Of a DNA stretch of 64,000 nt, positions 29,846 to 41,309 are shown piece after piece. The position numbers were made by a program, and so were the translations under genes. Source of the stretch: Vibrio sinensis (GTDB lineage: Bacteria > Pseudomonadota > Gammaproteobacteria > Enterobacterales > Vibrionaceae). The notes under the pieces were generated by a model. That model was not told the DNA's origin. It ran no database searches and saw nothing but the letters and a program-made list of their open reading frames with translations. Where the stretch lies: NCBI RefSeq assembly GCF_003605645.1, contig NZ_QVMU01000007.1, positions 87,881 to 151,880 of the forward strand, written 5' to 3'. The first letter of the stretch is position 1. Each line of letters opens with the position of its first letter.

Positions 29846-30604
29846 ATGCTAAACATCAAAAGCATACCCGCATTTAATGATAATTACATCTGGTTGATAC
29901 AAGATGATGAATGCCGCTGTGCTGTCGTTGATCCTGGTGACGCACAACCCGTACTTGATTATTTAGACAAGTACGATCTCAATTTAGATGCCATCTTGAT
30001 CACCCACCATCACAACGACCATATCGGCGGTATCTCTGCATTGCAAAGACGTTTTCCTAATGTAGACATCGTTGGCCCAGCTCATGATCCTATTCCTACT
30101 TTAACCCACGAGGTTGAAGACGGCGACCAAATTGACTTATTTGGTGAGATTTTTTTAGTGATAGGACTACCGGGTCACACACATGGTCACATCGCTTATG
30201 TCGGTGATGGCAAGCTTTTCTGTGGCGATACGCTATTCTCAGCCGGTTGTGGCAGAGTATTTGAGGGTACGATGGAGCAAATGCATCAATCTTTGAACAA
30301 GTTAGCAGCACTACCAGAAGAAACCGAAGTTTATTGTGCCCATGAATACACCGCGAGCAATGTCGCCTTTGCCCTTGCGGTTGAACCTGACAACCGGTTA
30401 TTACATAACTATCGTGACCAAGTAAACCGTATGCGCGCTCAAAACCAAGCCACATTACCAACTACCATACGGCAAGAAAAGTGGATCAATCCATTTCTGC
30501 GCGTTGATCAAGAAAGTGTCATAAAATCAGTCAGCAATCGCACTTCACATCGCGATCCCCTATCAGTCTTTACCGCCCTACGCCAGTGGAAGAACGAATT
30601 TTAG
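29846..30604 (+). CDS. gloB: Hydroxyacylglutathione hydrolase (glyoxalase II)
   Basis: Hydrolyses S-lactoylglutathione to lactate and glutathione in methylglyoxal detoxification. Metallo-beta-lactamase fold with the metal motif THHHNDH at residues 53-59, then GHTHGHIAY and EYTASN with the substrate-binding C-terminal part. The start at 29846 (MLNIKSIP) with a GGAGA site gives 252 residues, matching E. coli (251). Followed by mltD after 70 bp that contain a hairpin at 30615-30639 without a U-run. Confidence 0.97.
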   Translation: MLNIKSIPAFNDNYIWLIQDDECRCAVVDPGDAQPVLDYLDKYDLNLDAILITHHHNDHIGGISALQRRFPNVDIVGPAHDPIPTLTHEVEDGDQIDLFGEIFLVIGLPGHTHGHIAYVGDGKLFCGDTLFSAGCGRVFEGTMEQMHQSLNKLAALPEETEVYCAHEYTASNVAFALAVEPDNRLLHNYRDQVNRMRAQNQATLPTTIRQEKWINPFLRVDQESVIKSVSNRTSHRDPLSVFTALRQWKNEF

Positions 30605-30614
30605 CATTTTGTTT

Positions 30615-30639
30615 CTTGTCACTCCTATAGGGAGACAAG
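30615..30639 (+). other. Imperfect hairpin between gloB and mltD
   Basis: CTTGTC and GACAAG arms with further pairing of CTC with GGG-side bases around TATA. No T-run follows; it may only stabilise the RNA. Confidence 0.35.
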
Positions 30640-30674
30640 TATTATCAGCAGCCATTGAAAAGAAGGGCTGTACA

Positions 30675-32246
30675 ATGCGAGTAACACACAGCTGGGTTTT
30701 GGGACTGCTTTTATTGTCAGGTTGCCAACTAACCCAGCCCACCACAACTGCGTCAAATGAAACGACGACAGATACATCACTACCAAAAGTAGTGAAGCCG
30801 GTAACACCTCCAGTTGTTGAGGTGAAAGAACCTGTGCCACCTCAACCTATTGAGACGCCTCAAAACCAAGAGGACGTGTGGCAACGTATCGCTATGCAGC
30901 TGCAAATGCAGATACCCGATCAAAAAAAGGTCGACTACTACCGTAAATGGTATTTAAAACACCCTAGCCATTTAAAAACGGTTTCCCAACGCGCACAACC
31001 ATTTATGTACTTAATCGTTGATAAGATTGAGAAACGTGGCTTGCCAATGGAACTCGCCCTATTACCTGTTGTTGAAAGCTCTTTCGATGCTTTTGCCTAT
31101 TCTCATGGCAGTGCAGCAGGCCTATGGCAGTTTGTCCCATCAACAGGGAAAATGTACGGCTTAAATCAAAACTATTGGTATGACGGTCGTCGTGATGTCA
31201 ACGCATCAACTGATGCTGCATTGGATTTTCTAACTGATCTGAATAAACGTTTTAATGGTAATTGGGATCATGCAATTGCCGCTTATAACAGCGGTGGTGG
31301 TCGAGTATCGAGTGCAATTCGTGCCAACAAAAAAGTAGGCAAACCAACGGATTTCTTCTCTCTGCGTCTACCAAAAGAGACCAGCAGCTACGTACCTAAG
31401 TTACTAGCACTGGCTGATGTCATCGCCAATCAAGAGAAGTACGGTTTAAAACTACCACCAATTGCGAACAAACCCGTAGTACAAGTGGTGAAACCTCAAG
31501 AGCAACTGGATTTAGCTATCGCGGCACAATATGCCGGCATTTCAGTCTCAGAACTTCAGGCGCTCAACCCTGCTTACAACCAGTGGGCAACGGCACCGAA
31601 TGGCCCTCATCAGCTAATGTTGCCAATCCATAGTGTTGATCGCTTCAACAAAGAGCTATCGAAAAATCGCGGTAAGGGAATGACGGTTGTTCGTTATAAA
31701 GTTAAGTCGGGGGATACATTAAGTGTTCTCGCGAATAAATATAAAACGACAACGGCTGTAATTCGTACTGCGAACGGCCTAAAAGGCAATAATATTCGAG
31801 TTGGCCAGCATTTATTAATTCCAGCATCGACCAAAGGCAACTCAGCGTACACGCTAACCGCTTCAAATCGACTGCAAAAAACACAAGCGAAAGCACGTGG
31901 TCAAATTAAACTAACGCACACAGTAAAAAGTGGCGATAGTTTATGGAGTATTGCTAAGGCGAACAAAGTATCTCATCAATCTTTAGCTAAATGGAATGGA
32001 ATGGGTCCGAGAGACACATTGCGTGTTGGGCAAAAATTAGTGATTTGGAAAAACGGTGCGGATGGCGCAATTATTCGTACGGTTTTCTATAATGTACGCT
32101 CTGGTGACACGATCAGTGGTATCGCAAGTAAGTTCAAAGTGAAGAGCCAAGACATTGTTAAATGGAACAGCTTACACAAGAAAAAATATCTGCAACCAGG
32201 TCAAAAACTTAAGCTCTACGTCGACGTCACCAAGGTTAGTGTATGA
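30675..32246 (+). CDS. mltD: Membrane-bound lytic murein transglycosylase D
   Basis: Outer-membrane lipoprotein that cleaves the glycan strand of peptidoglycan. The start at 30675 gives 523 residues with lipobox LSGC (Cys17). The SLT domain follows a proline-rich linker, with the catalytic glutamate in LPVVESSFDAFAYS and GLWQFVPSTG. The C-terminal half carries three clear LysM modules, beginning YKVKSGDTLS, HTVKSGDSLW and YNVRSGDTIS. A segment before them (LDLAIAAQYAGISVSELQALNP) looks like a degenerate LysM. The stop overlaps the next gene (ATGA). Confidence 0.97.
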   Translation: MRVTHSWVLGLLLLSGCQLTQPTTTASNETTTDTSLPKVVKPVTPPVVEVKEPVPPQPIETPQNQEDVWQRIAMQLQMQIPDQKKVDYYRKWYLKHPSHLKTVSQRAQPFMYLIVDKIEKRGLPMELALLPVVESSFDAFAYSHGSAAGLWQFVPSTGKMYGLNQNYWYDGRRDVNASTDAALDFLTDLNKRFNGNWDHAIAAYNSGGGRVSSAIRANKKVGKPTDFFSLRLPKETSSYVPKLLALADVIANQEKYGLKLPPIANKPVVQVVKPQEQLDLAIAAQYAGISVSELQALNPAYNQWATAPNGPHQLMLPIHSVDRFNKELSKNRGKGMTVVRYKVKSGDTLSVLANKYKTTTAVIRTANGLKGNNIRVGQHLLIPASTKGNSAYTLTASNRLQKTQAKARGQIKLTHTVKSGDSLWSIAKANKVSHQSLAKWNGMGPRDTLRVGQKLVIWKNGADGAIIRTVFYNVRSGDTISGIASKFKVKSQDIVKWNSLHKKKYLQPGQKLKLYVDVTKVSV

Positions 32247-32929
32247 TGCCATCAAGTAACCCACTTATCATGTTGGTTGATATATTCCGCTCTCCAAGCG
32301 CGTGTTTTTTAGCACTTCACCAACGAGGAATGTGGGGCTGGCAACCGTATATTTTCTTGATCATTAGCCCTTTCCTTTTTTGGGGAGCGTACTTTGATCT
32401 TGTAAATTTTGATTGGTTATTTAAGACGTTATCAAGCCAAATGGTCGATCTCACTCCGCAACAACTTGAGTTGCTAGATGCGAATACCCTTATGGCTATG
32501 GAGATAATTCAAGACATCACCTATCGGACAATAACCATTCTGATGTTGGCTTTTTGGTTCAAGCTTGCAACTAAACCGAGTCAGCACCAACATGGTTATT
32601 GGCGTTGGGTCGCAGCCAGTGCTGTGATCCTATTTCCAGCAGTGTTGGGCGATTTAGCCAGTTACGTTTCGGTATTGCTTAACCATGGTTATGTCATGAC
32701 CTATGCAGCAGACCTCAATAGCTTAAACGGGCTATTAAAATTACCACCAAGTAATGATTGGTCTGCGTTTGCAAGTGCATTCCCATTACTTCTGCCTTGG
32801 TATATCGCATTAGGCTACGCAGCTGTGATTTCATGGACAGAGTTCGAGCGAGGACAAGCCTTGGTTATTTCAGCCCTACCATGGCTTGGTTACTACTTTT
32901 TTTGGGCAATATTTATCTTAATTTTTTAA
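32243..32929 (+). CDS. YIP1 family membrane protein
   Basis: A 228-residue inner-membrane protein with about five hydrophobic segments, matching the Yip1-domain pattern (N-terminal FRSPSACFLALHQRG, tandem membrane helices). No biochemical function is known for bacterial members. The start ATG overlaps the mltD stop codon (ATGA); a second ATG follows immediately. Translational coupling to mltD suggests a link to envelope work, which is inference. It converges with the yafD-like gene across 35 bp. Confidence 0.82.
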   Translation: MMPSSNPLIMLVDIFRSPSACFLALHQRGMWGWQPYIFLIISPFLFWGAYFDLVNFDWLFKTLSSQMVDLTPQQLELLDANTLMAMEIIQDITYRTITILMLAFWFKLATKPSQHQHGYWRWVAASAVILFPAVLGDLASYVSVLLNHGYVMTYAADLNSLNGLLKLPPSNDWSAFASAFPLLLPWYIALGYAAVISWTEFERGQALVISALPWLGYYFFWAIFILIF

Positions 32930-32964
32930 CGTATTCGTTATTGATGACTTTCGTTAGTCAGTGA

Positions 32965-33816
32965 TTAAGGTAAGCTCAGCTCGACAAGCAATGGGTTATG
33001 ATCAGAGGCATCCGTTTGAGGTGCCTCTGCTTTATCTACCTTTAATCCACGAACAAATACATGATCTAACGCGAGTCCTGTGACAAATTGCACACGATGA
33101 TCAGGAGAGAAGTGAACCTCTTTCACACCAATACTCCCCAACACCTGACTCATCACTGCCACCCGACTTTCACTCCAACTGTTAAAGTCACCCGCTACAA
33201 TAATGGGACCTTGGTGATGCTTGAGCTCGTTAATCAGAACGCTCAATTGGTGTTGATACTCTTGTGTTCCAAACGTGAAATTCACCGCATGAATATTAAC
33301 CACGGCTAATGACGCTCCGTTCGAGAGCGCATAAGTGGCATAGAGCCCGGATTTAGGCAAACGAAGCCATGGCTCTAGCTCAGTATAAGCACAAGCCAAT
33401 TTTGGCAGCTCTGGTGCTAGATTTAGCACTCCAGCTGTACTATCAAACGCTTTGAAAGCTTCAACTTGATTACCATTCCACATCTTAGTCGCGATCCAAG
33501 CTTTCAAGTCTGGCGTCATGTTTGCTTCTTGAAGCAAAACTAATTGCCGTCCCTGCGAGTATTGCCCCAAGGCTTGTTGCCAGTTTTCTCGATTTTGCTT
33601 GTAGATATTCCACACTAACAGATTGATCTTGCCATCCACATCTAATGGTTTCGGTGAAGCATTACGATAACAAGCAAGCTCAGGAATAGGTGCTGAACTC
33701 GATTCCGAAATGGTGGTGACTTTAGCGCTATCAGGCAAAGTAAAGATCACTTGAACAGTGATCAGCGCAATAGTAAATATCACGCATAGGAGTAAAGTTA
33801 AATTTCGTTTTTTCAT
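32965..33816 (-). CDS. yafD: Endonuclease/exonuclease/phosphatase family protein, YafD type
   Basis: Predicted metal-dependent phosphoesterase of 283 residues. One N-terminal hydrophobic segment (about 7-28) suggests membrane anchoring or export. The EEP fold is seen in INLLVWNIYKQ, VLLQEAN (metal Glu), VNIHAVNF, IIVAGDFNSW and the C-terminal DASDHNPLLVELSL. E. coli yafD lies in the same gloB-mltD neighbourhood. Substrate unknown. The start codon follows the glnB terminator directly and has no Shine-Dalgarno sequence, so the start or the mode of initiation is unclear. Confidence 0.85.
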   Translation of the reverse strand: MKKRNLTLLLCVIFTIALITVQVIFTLPDSAKVTTISESSSAPIPELACYRNASPKPLDVDGKINLLVWNIYKQNRENWQQALGQYSQGRQLVLLQEANMTPDLKAWIATKMWNGNQVEAFKAFDSTAGVLNLAPELPKLACAYTELEPWLRLPKSGLYATYALSNGASLAVVNIHAVNFTFGTQEYQHQLSVLINELKHHQGPIIVAGDFNSWSESRVAVMSQVLGSIGVKEVHFSPDHRVQFVTGLALDHVFVRGLKVDKAEAPQTDASDHNPLLVELSLP

Positions 33817-33842
33817 AATAAAAAAGAGCCGATTGGCTCTTT
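33817..33842 (-). terminator. Intrinsic terminator of glnB, abutting the yafD start
   Basis: On the minus strand AAAGAGCC, loop AATC, GGCTCTTT then a T-run that ends only a few bases before the yafD ATG. Confidence 0.9.
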
Positions 33843-33846
33843 GGTT

Positions 33847-34194
<348 letters not shown>

Positions 34195-34240
34195 TTAAAC
34201 GTCAATTATTTGGTCCATTATCCCATGATACACAGGCAAT

Positions 34241-34269
34241 AAAAAGCCCAAGCAAAATAGCTTAGGCTT
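34241..34269 (-). terminator. Intrinsic terminator of the cytochrome c gene
   Basis: On the minus strand AAGCCTAAGC, loop TATTTT, GCTTGGGCTT plus TTT; one G-U pair. Confidence 0.85.
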
Positions 34270-34318
34270 ATCGTGCGTTGAGTTCAACCTTTCCTAAAAA
34301 AGCCTGATATCACAACAA

Positions 34319-34633
34319 TCACTTTAGGCTTGAATAATAAGCCGCTAAGTTCGCAATATCAGCATCATTTAGCATTGAAGCTTGCGCTTGCATCACTGCC
34401 GCTAAGCCACCGGTTCGCTCTTGCTTTTTGTAAGCGTTTAACGACAAAGCTAAATACTGCTCATTCTGACCTTTAAGGTTAGGATATCCCGGGATCATTG
34501 CGATTCCATCTGCGCCATGACACGCAGCACAAACCGCTGCCTTGGCTTGTCCTGCTGCAATATCCCCAGCGGCCAATGCCTGACCACTAAATACGCCTGC
34601 AATGGTCAGCATGCTCAACACTATTTTTTTCAT
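34319..34633 (-). CDS. Periplasmic c-type cytochrome (c4/c553-like, monohaem)
   Basis: A 104-residue protein with a cleavable signal peptide (ends ALA at residue 21) and one haem-binding motif C35-AACH39. The region [16 protein letters not shown] and the C-terminal [13 protein letters not shown] match single domains of cytochrome c4/c553. A methionine in the QAQASML region or MIPG would be the sixth ligand. Probably carries electrons to a terminal oxidase or peroxidase; the partner is unknown. Single-gene unit between glnB and tilS. Confidence 0.9.
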   Translation of the reverse strand: MKKIVLSMLTIAGVFSGQALAAGDIAAGQAKAAVCAACHGADGIAMIPGYPNLKGQNEQYLALSLNAYKKQERTGGLAAVMQAQASMLNDADIANLAAYYSSLK

Positions 34634-34713
34634 TGCTCATCCTTATATGGCTAACCTATATGTCTTAGGTTTTGGTTATATATTATGTATTGATCACTTT
34701 ATTTTTACATAAT

Positions 34714-36030
34714 TTACAATTGCTTGTCCCAGATAAGTTCACATCCTTGACCGATAAATGCTTTATCGACAAACAGATCCGCAACCGCAACCACACAATC
34801 ACCACACATTAAAATAGGAGTACGGCGACGTAACCAACTAGGTACGCCAAGCTCTTGAAACAGTTTCTTTAATTTACGGCTGTGCCCACGGTCACTTGGA
34901 TGAGCTTTCAACCCCTCCGGATTAAACACAACATATAGCTGATGTAACTGTTCGTTGGTCAAAGCTATCGTACCACTCTGGTTTTCAGCAACGGTTAAGG
35001 TTCCTAGCTGTTCAGGAAGAAGCAAAGCATCACCAAGGGTCAAAGAGTGCTGCCAATGGGAAATATCACTATGCTCTTTCACTAAGTAGAGACGCTGACA
35101 GAAACGGCGAACTTGAACTCCGCGAAGGTTAAGTTGTGGATTGGCATCTTGCTGAGAAAGAGCAACTTGATGCCATAAACGATGCAAGTGATCTCGACTT
35201 GGCATCACTTGTTGCTGGTTAGAAAACCACATTCGAATCAATCGATTACGCAGCAATTCGCTTTCACTGGCTAAGTCTGCAATATTTATACTGCCATCAA
35301 TATGTATTGCTTGTGCTAATTTGCTTTCAAGCAGCTGATCAAGTAATAATTCTTGTTCTGCACATAACTGCGCTGAACGCTGTACTGATTGATAAATACT
35401 CGGCCAACGTTGTGAAAGAGTCGGAACAACTTGGTGGCGTAAGTAGTTTCGGTCAAAGCGTGTATCCGCATTGCTTTCATCTTCCACCCACTGCAATTGA
35501 TGAGAGAACGCATAACTCTCTATCTCCTTTCTGCTGACCTGCAAAAGAGGACGCAGCAAGGTACCCTCAGCAAAAGGGGCATGTTGCGCCATTGCCGATA
35601 AACCTTTGGGACCACTGCCTCGCTTCAACGCAAGTAAAAAGGTTTCAATCTGATCATCCGCATGTTGACCTGTTAGTAAAATATCGCCCTCACCAACATG
35701 TTTTGCTAAAGCCGCATAACGAGCATCTCGTGCACTAGCTTCCAAACTGATGCCGCTTCCTGTTTCTAGCTGAACTCTTTCTGCGACAAATGGGATCAGC
35801 TTTTCCTCACACCATTTCTGACACTGTTGCTGCCACTGATCTGCATTTGCACTTAAGCCATGATGCACGTAAACAGCCAAAAACTCTAACTGGGTTTCTG
35901 TTCTGTAACGATTAAGTAATTCCAATACTACGCGCGAGTCCACACCACCGCTAAACCCGAGAATGCAACGAGTCCCTTTACGGTGATGTGTATGAAGCAA
36001 AGAATGAAAGTGAGTGTATAAATCACACAT
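34714..36030 (-). CDS. tilS: tRNA(Ile)-lysidine synthase
   Basis: Converts cytidine 34 of the AUA-reading tRNA-Ile2 to lysidine using lysine and ATP. The PP-loop SGGVDS is at residues 27-32, followed by the N-type ATPase core, the TilS substrate-binding domain and the C-terminal domain (HSRKLKKLFQELGVPSWLRRRTPIL). Length 438 (E. coli 432). It lies after accA but with the accA terminator in between; own promoter likely in the 36031-36086 stretch. Confidence 0.97.
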   Translation of the reverse strand: MCDLYTHFHSLLHTHHRKGTRCILGFSGGVDSRVVLELLNRYRTETQLEFLAVYVHHGLSANADQWQQQCQKWCEEKLIPFVAERVQLETGSGISLEASARDARYAALAKHVGEGDILLTGQHADDQIETFLLALKRGSGPKGLSAMAQHAPFAEGTLLRPLLQVSRKEIESYAFSHQLQWVEDESNADTRFDRNYLRHQVVPTLSQRWPSIYQSVQRSAQLCAEQELLLDQLLESKLAQAIHIDGSINIADLASESELLRNRLIRMWFSNQQQVMPSRDHLHRLWHQVALSQQDANPQLNLRGVQVRRFCQRLYLVKEHSDISHWQHSLTLGDALLLPEQLGTLTVAENQSGTIALTNEQLHQLYVVFNPEGLKAHPSDRGHSRKLKKLFQELGVPSWLRRRTPILMCGDCVVAVADLFVDKAFIGQGCELIWDKQL

Positions 36031-36086
36031 AATTAATGTCGGTTCGCTCAGGGTGGTGTTATTTTAACTGCTTGCGCACAGAAAAG

Positions 36087-36115
36087 AAAAAGGCTGAAAC
36101 AATGTTCAGCCTTTT
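36087..36115 (-). terminator. Intrinsic terminator of the dnaE-accA transcript
   Basis: On the minus strand AAAAGGCTGA and TCAGCCTTTTT pair around an 8-nt loop. Confidence 0.88.
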
Positions 36116-36140
36116 ATATCAATTTCTATGCTAATCGCAA

Positions 36141-37100
36141 TTAACAGTAGCCGTAGTTCATTAAACGTTGATAACGACGTTCAAGTAGCACATCTTGTTC
36201 AAACTGCTCTAGTTCATCGAGCTGTTTAACCAATACGTCTTTCATGTTTGCTGCCATTTGCACATAATCACGATGCGCACCGCCTAATGGCTCTTCGATA
36301 ATTTCATCGATAAGCTCAAGCTCTTTTAGACGAGGAGCAACTAGGCCCATCGCTTCAGCAGCTTGTGGGGCTTTATCAGAGTCACGCCATAAAATAGAAG
36401 CACAACCTTCCGGTGAAATTACCGCATAGGTTGAGTACTGAAGCATGTTTACATAGTCACCAACACCGATAGCTAAAGCGCCACCAGAGCCACCCTCACC
36501 AACAACGTTACAAATCACTGGCACTTTCAAGCCAGCCATTACTTTCAAGTTGGTTGCAATCGCTTCTGACTGACCACGTTCTTCCGCGCCAACACCAGGA
36601 TAAGCACCCGCTGTATCGATAAACGTGATAATCGGCATGTTGAAGCGTTCAGCCATTTTCATTAAACGTAACGCTTTACGATAACCCTCAGGTTTTGGCA
36701 TACCGAAGTTACGCTTCACTTTCTCTTTGGTTTCGCGACCTTTTTGGTGACCGATAATCATCACTGGACGGCCTTCAAGGCGAGCCATACCACCCACGAT
36801 TGCTTTATCATCAGCATAAGCGCGATCACCCGCTAGTTCATCAAACTCAGTAAACACGTGCTCAATATAATCAAGGGTATAAGGACGTTTAGGATGACGA
36901 GCTAACTGTGCTGTTTCCCATGCGCCTAAATCACTAAATGTTTTCTTTTTAAGCTCTAAACTTTTCTTTTCAAGCTGCTCGATCTCTTTTGCAAGATCGA
37001 CACCTGAGTCACCCCCATGACGAGATACATCACGTAACGCTTCAATTTTAGCTTCAAGTTCTGCGATAGGCTTTTCAAATTCTAGAAAATTCAGGCTCAT
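36141..37100 (-). CDS. accA: Acetyl-CoA carboxylase carboxyltransferase subunit alpha
   Basis: Half of the carboxyltransferase that makes malonyl-CoA for fatty acid synthesis, working with AccD. The 319-residue product has the crotonase-type core with [30 protein letters not shown] and the [12 protein letters not shown] oxyanion segment; length equals E. coli. AAGGATC precedes the ATG. It follows dnaE by 35 bp, a conserved pair, and ends the long minus-strand block. Confidence 0.98.
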   Translation of the reverse strand: MSLNFLEFEKPIAELEAKIEALRDVSRHGGDSGVDLAKEIEQLEKKSLELKKKTFSDLGAWETAQLARHPKRPYTLDYIEHVFTEFDELAGDRAYADDKAIVGGMARLEGRPVMIIGHQKGRETKEKVKRNFGMPKPEGYRKALRLMKMAERFNMPIITFIDTAGAYPGVGAEERGQSEAIATNLKVMAGLKVPVICNVVGEGGSGGALAIGVGDYVNMLQYSTYAVISPEGCASILWRDSDKAPQAAEAMGLVAPRLKELELIDEIIEEPLGGAHRDYVQMAANMKDVLVKQLDELEQFEQDVLLERRYQRLMNYGYC

Positions 37101-37135
37101 CTATAGATCCTTTGTGGTTCGTTTATTTCACGAAC

Positions 37136-40100
37136 TTAGTTAAATTCGAGTTCTACCTGGTTATTACCAAGTAACTGTTTTAAGTCATCCAATAGGGAGT
37201 CACTAGGCGTAACTCGCCATTCAGTACCCAGCGTTAGGCGTGCTCGTGCATCGGCTCGCTGGTAGTATACATGGACAGGAACTGACCCTGCCCGATGAGG
37301 TTCTAGTATTTGACTGAAACGCTCAAAAAATTGGTTGTCTATTTGTGATTCATCTATCGAGATGGATAAGCCCCGAGCAAATTTTTCACGAGCTGCACCA
37401 AGATCCATCATCTCACGTGCAGACATTTTAAGACCACCATTAAAATCATCAAAGCTGACCTGTCCAGAAATCACCAAAATTCGATCGGTTTCTAACAATT
37501 CTGCATAACGATCAAGCGCATCTGAGTAAAGCATCACTTCCATTCGACCACTTCGGTCGTCCAACGTCAGCAAGCCAATGCGAGTACCACGCTTCGTGGT
37601 CATAACTCGTGCTGCGATAACCAAGCCAGCAATCGTTAATGATTGGTCTCGGCGAGTCGGCGTCGCGTCTTTTAAGCGACAGCTCGTATATTTACCCAAT
37701 TCTTTAATGTATGCGTTGATTGGGTGACCTGTAAGATACAAGCCTAATGTCTCACGTTCACCCTCAAGCCATACTTTTTCAGGCCAAGGCGGAACTTTAG
37801 TATATTTATGCTCAACCTCTTCTGGGGCTTCAGTTAGTACACCGAATAGATCTGATTGACCAAATGCTTCCGCTTGATGATGCTGGCTTGCTGCCTTAAC
37901 AGCATCATTTAGTGAAGCCATCATAGCAGCTCGATGTGGACCAAGGCGATCCAGCGCTCCCGCATAAATGAGTTTTTCTATAACTCGTTTATTCACTTTC
38001 TTAAGATCGATACGCGCACAGAAGTCAAACAAGTCTTTAAAGTAGCCGTCTTTATTACGCGCCGCTAAAATCGCTTCAATCGGTCCCTCACCAACGCCTT
38101 TGATTGCACCAATGCCATAAACAATTGCACCATTTTCATCAACGTTAAATCTGTATAAACCCGAGTTAATATCTGGTGGAAGAAGTTTAATTTTCATACG
38201 GATACATTCATCGACCAAGCCTACGACTTTTTCGGTGTTATCCATATCGGCAGTCATTACTGCTGCCATAAATTCGGCTGGATAATGGGTTTTAAGCCAC
38301 AATGTTTGATAAGAGACCAGTGCGTATGCGGCAGAGTGTGATTTGTTAAAACCATAACCTGCGAACTTCTCTACCAAGTCGAAGATTTTCATCGACAACT
38401 CGCCATCAACGCCGTTCGCAATCGCCCCTTCTTCGAACGTGCCACGCTGCTTGGCCATTTCTTCTGGCTTTTTCTTACCCATCGCACGACGAAGCATATC
38501 CGCCCCACCAAGCGTATAACCCGCAAGAACCTGTGCAATCTGCATAACTTGTTCTTGGTATAAGATGATACCGTACGTTGGATCAAGGATCTCTTTTAAA
38601 GATTCATGTTGCCATTTTTCATCTGGGTAAGAGATGGCTTCACGACCATGTTTTCGGTCGATAAAGTTGTCTACCATGCCCGATTGTAGCGGGCCTGGGC
38701 GGAACAAAGCCACCAATGCGATAATATCTTCAAAACAGTCAGGCTGAAGACGTTTGATCAGATCTTTCATCCCACGAGATTCAAGCTGGAATACCGCAGT
38801 CGTTTCCGAGTTTTGTAGAACGCGGAATGAAGCCTCATCGATTAATGGAATTGATTCAATGCGAACGGGCTCTTTACCCTCTTTTTCTAAACGAGGGTTA
38901 ATCAACCCTAGCGCCCAGTCAATAATGGTTAGAGTACGTAACCCCAAGAAGTCAAACTTAACCAAGCCGGCCGTTTCAACATCGTTCTTGTCAAATTGTG
39001 TAACGGGGAAGTGCCCTTCCGCATCAGCATAAATCGGTGCAAAATCTGTAATGGTTGTTGGTGAAATAACCACACCACCAGCATGCTTACCTGCGTTTCG
39101 AGTACAGCCTTCCAAGATACGACACATGTCGATCAGTTCTTTGACTTCTTCGTCATTTTTGTACAGTTCAGGTAACGCAGGTTCAGCAACGAATGCTTTT
39201 TCTAGCGTCATACCTGGATCAGGTGGAATGAGCTTTGAAATACGGTCAACAAAACCAAATGGATGTCCGAGTACTCGGCCCACATCGCGAATTACCGCTT
39301 TTGCCGCCATCGTACCAAAAGTAATGATCTGAGATACCGCATCGCGACCATACATTTCAGCGACGTGATCAATCACCTGATCACGCTTATCCATACAGAA
39401 GTCGACGTCGAAATCGGGCATGGAGACACGTTCAGGGTTTAAGAATCGCTCAAACAGCAGGTCATATTCTAATGGATCAAGATCTGTAATTTTTAGTGCG
39501 TAGGCTACAAGTGAACCAGCACCCGACCCTCGCCCAGGACCAACTGGAATCAAGTTATCTTTTGACCACTGGATAAACTCCATTACGATCAAGAAGTAAC
39601 CAGGGAATCCCATGTTATTAATTACTTCTAACTCGATCTGCAATCGCTCATCGTACTCTGGTCGGCGTTCTGCACGAACTTGAGGATCTGGAAATAGAAA
39701 CTCCAAACGCTCTTCTAGGCCTTCCTGAGATTTTAAGACTAAAAATTCCGTCTCTTTCATTCCCTCTGTTGGGAATGCGGGGAGGAAATATTCATCTAGA
39801 CGTACGGTGACATTACAACGCTTAGCAATTTCTACGCTATTTTGTAACGCTTCAGGAATGTCAGCAAATAGCTCACACATTTCATCAACACTACGCAAGT
39901 ATTGCTGAGGGCTGTAATTTTTAGGTCTACGTGGATCTTCTAACGTATAACCGTCATGAATCGCAACACGAATTTCGTGCGCGTCGAATGACTCTTCCGT
40001 CAAGAAGACCACTTCATTGGTTGCCACAACGGGTAAATCAGTCTGCTCAGCAAGATCGAGTGCAAAGTGAAGATAAGACTCTTCATCGGCTCGACCAGTA

Positions 40101-40615
40101 CGAGTCAATTCTAGATAAAAGCGATCAGGAAAATACGTTTGGTAAAACTCAACGCACTGCTCAACGAGCTTATGGTTACCTTTCAATAACGCTTTGCCAA
40201 TCTCGCCGCTTCGTCCCCCTGATAAAATAATCAAACCTGCAGCGTGTTTTATCAACCACTCTTTATCAATAACGGGCTGATGTTGAACATGTCCACGCAG
40301 ATAGGCTTCAGAAATCAGTAATGTCAGGTTTTTGTAACCCTCATTATCCGCTGCTAATACCGTCAATTTTGTTAGTTCATCACCAAACTCACTCGACTGC
40401 ATTATAAAATCGGCACCTACGATAGGTTTCACGCCACAGCTGTGCGCTGTTCCATAGTACTTAACCAAACCACACAAGTTGGTAAAGTCAGTAAGAGCCA
40501 TGGCTGGCATGCCCATTTCAGCGACTTTTTTTACCAAGGGTGGCACTTTAGATAGGCCATCTACCATGGAATAATCACTATGAATTCGAAGGTGGACAAA
40601 CTTAGGATCTGACAT
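37136..40615 (-). CDS. dnaE: DNA polymerase III subunit alpha
   Basis: Catalytic subunit of the replicative polymerase. The 1159 residues comprise an N-terminal PHP domain ([12 protein letters not shown]), the C-family polymerase palm with catalytic PDFDVDF near residue 400, fingers, a tandem HhH region, the beta-clamp motif QSDLFG near residue 920 (E. coli QADMFG), an OB-fold and the C-terminal tau-binding part. Length matches E. coli (1160). It lies between rnhB (68 bp gap) and accA (35 bp). Confidence 0.98.
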   Translation of the reverse strand: MSDPKFVHLRIHSDYSMVDGLSKVPPLVKKVAEMGMPAMALTDFTNLCGLVKYYGTAHSCGVKPIVGADFIMQSSEFGDELTKLTVLAADNEGYKNLTLLISEAYLRGHVQHQPVIDKEWLIKHAAGLIILSGGRSGEIGKALLKGNHKLVEQCVEFYQTYFPDRFYLELTRTGRADEESYLHFALDLAEQTDLPVVATNEVVFLTEESFDAHEIRVAIHDGYTLEDPRRPKNYSPQQYLRSVDEMCELFADIPEALQNSVEIAKRCNVTVRLDEYFLPAFPTEGMKETEFLVLKSQEGLEERLEFLFPDPQVRAERRPEYDERLQIELEVINNMGFPGYFLIVMEFIQWSKDNLIPVGPGRGSGAGSLVAYALKITDLDPLEYDLLFERFLNPERVSMPDFDVDFCMDKRDQVIDHVAEMYGRDAVSQIITFGTMAAKAVIRDVGRVLGHPFGFVDRISKLIPPDPGMTLEKAFVAEPALPELYKNDEEVKELIDMCRILEGCTRNAGKHAGGVVISPTTITDFAPIYADAEGHFPVTQFDKNDVETAGLVKFDFLGLRTLTIIDWALGLINPRLEKEGKEPVRIESIPLIDEASFRVLQNSETTAVFQLESRGMKDLIKRLQPDCFEDIIALVALFRPGPLQSGMVDNFIDRKHGREAISYPDEKWQHESLKEILDPTYGIILYQEQVMQIAQVLAGYTLGGADMLRRAMGKKKPEEMAKQRGTFEEGAIANGVDGELSMKIFDLVEKFAGYGFNKSHSAAYALVSYQTLWLKTHYPAEFMAAVMTADMDNTEKVVGLVDECIRMKIKLLPPDINSGLYRFNVDENGAIVYGIGAIKGVGEGPIEAILAARNKDGYFKDLFDFCARIDLKKVNKRVIEKLIYAGALDRLGPHRAAMMASLNDAVKAASQHHQAEAFGQSDLFGVLTEAPEEVEHKYTKVPPWPEKVWLEGERETLGLYLTGHPINAYIKELGKYTSCRLKDATPTRRDQSLTIAGLVIAARVMTTKRGTRIGLLTLDDRSGRMEVMLYSDALDRYAELLETDRILVISGQVSFDDFNGGLKMSAREMMDLGAAREKFARGLSISIDESQIDNQFFERFSQILEPHRAGSVPVHVYYQRADARARLTLGTEWRVTPSDSLLDDLKQLLGNNQVELEFN

Positions 40616-40684
40616 TAACTATTTCCGAGGTATTACACTTTAAGATCTTTAATCGATTATTTTACGCGAATGCTCTCGCGATTG

Positions 40685-41302
40685 TTACTCTAGGCCGAGT
40701 GCTTTTTTCACTGGTTTAAAACTTTTACGGTGTTGGTCAATCACACCGTGTTGCTCAATGGCAGCAAAATGCGCTTTAGTTGGGTAACCTTTATGCTTAG
40801 CAAAACCAAATTCTGGATGCAGCTTATCTAGCTCCTCCATTTCTTGGTCACGCACAACTTTAGCGATAATAGAGGCCGCACTGATTTGAGCGACCCGTAA
40901 ATCCCCTTTCACAACGGCTATTGCATCCATTGGTAACTGCGGCGTTCGATTACCATCAATCAGCGCAAGATCTGGCTGTATATGTAAACCAGCAATCGCT
41001 CGCTGCATTGCAACCATGGTTGCTTGCAAGATATTCAAGTTATCGATTTCTTCCGGTGAACAACGACCGACAGCCCAAGCGAGTGCTTTTTCTTTAATTT
41101 CTGGCAATAGCGCCAAGCGTTTCTTCTCACTTAGCTTTTTCGAATCATTGAGTCCTTCAATCGGATTATTCGGGTCTAAGATCACAGCGGCAGTAACAAC
41201 ATCACCAACTAACGGACCACGGCCAACTTCATCAACGCCCGCGATCAATTGGTAACCTAATGGGTATTCAAATGGTGGAAGCTCTACTTTTTCTTTTGTC
41301 AT
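40685..41302 (-). CDS. rnhB: Ribonuclease HII
   Basis: Removes single ribonucleotides and RNA from DNA duplexes. The 205-residue product shows the catalytic D24-E25 in [13 protein letters not shown], the ALIDGNR segment and AKVVRDQEM. Starts 7 bp after lpxB, as in E. coli, so the two are cotranscribed. Confidence 0.97.
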   Translation of the reverse strand: MTKEKVELPPFEYPLGYQLIAGVDEVGRGPLVGDVVTAAVILDPNNPIEGLNDSKKLSEKKRLALLPEIKEKALAWAVGRCSPEEIDNLNILQATMVAMQRAIAGLHIQPDLALIDGNRTPQLPMDAIAVVKGDLRVAQISAASIIAKVVRDQEMEELDKLHPEFGFAKHKGYPTKAHFAAIEQHGVIDQHRKSFKPVKKALGLE

Positions 41303-41309
41303 AATAATT

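Noticed and set aside
30096-30461. 121-codon open frame on the minus strand opposite gloB
   Set aside because: Lies wholly within gloB, has no start signal and a low-complexity basic product.
37136-40615. Several 60-100 codon frames on the + strand opposite dnaE
   Set aside because: All are contained in dnaE with no supporting signals.
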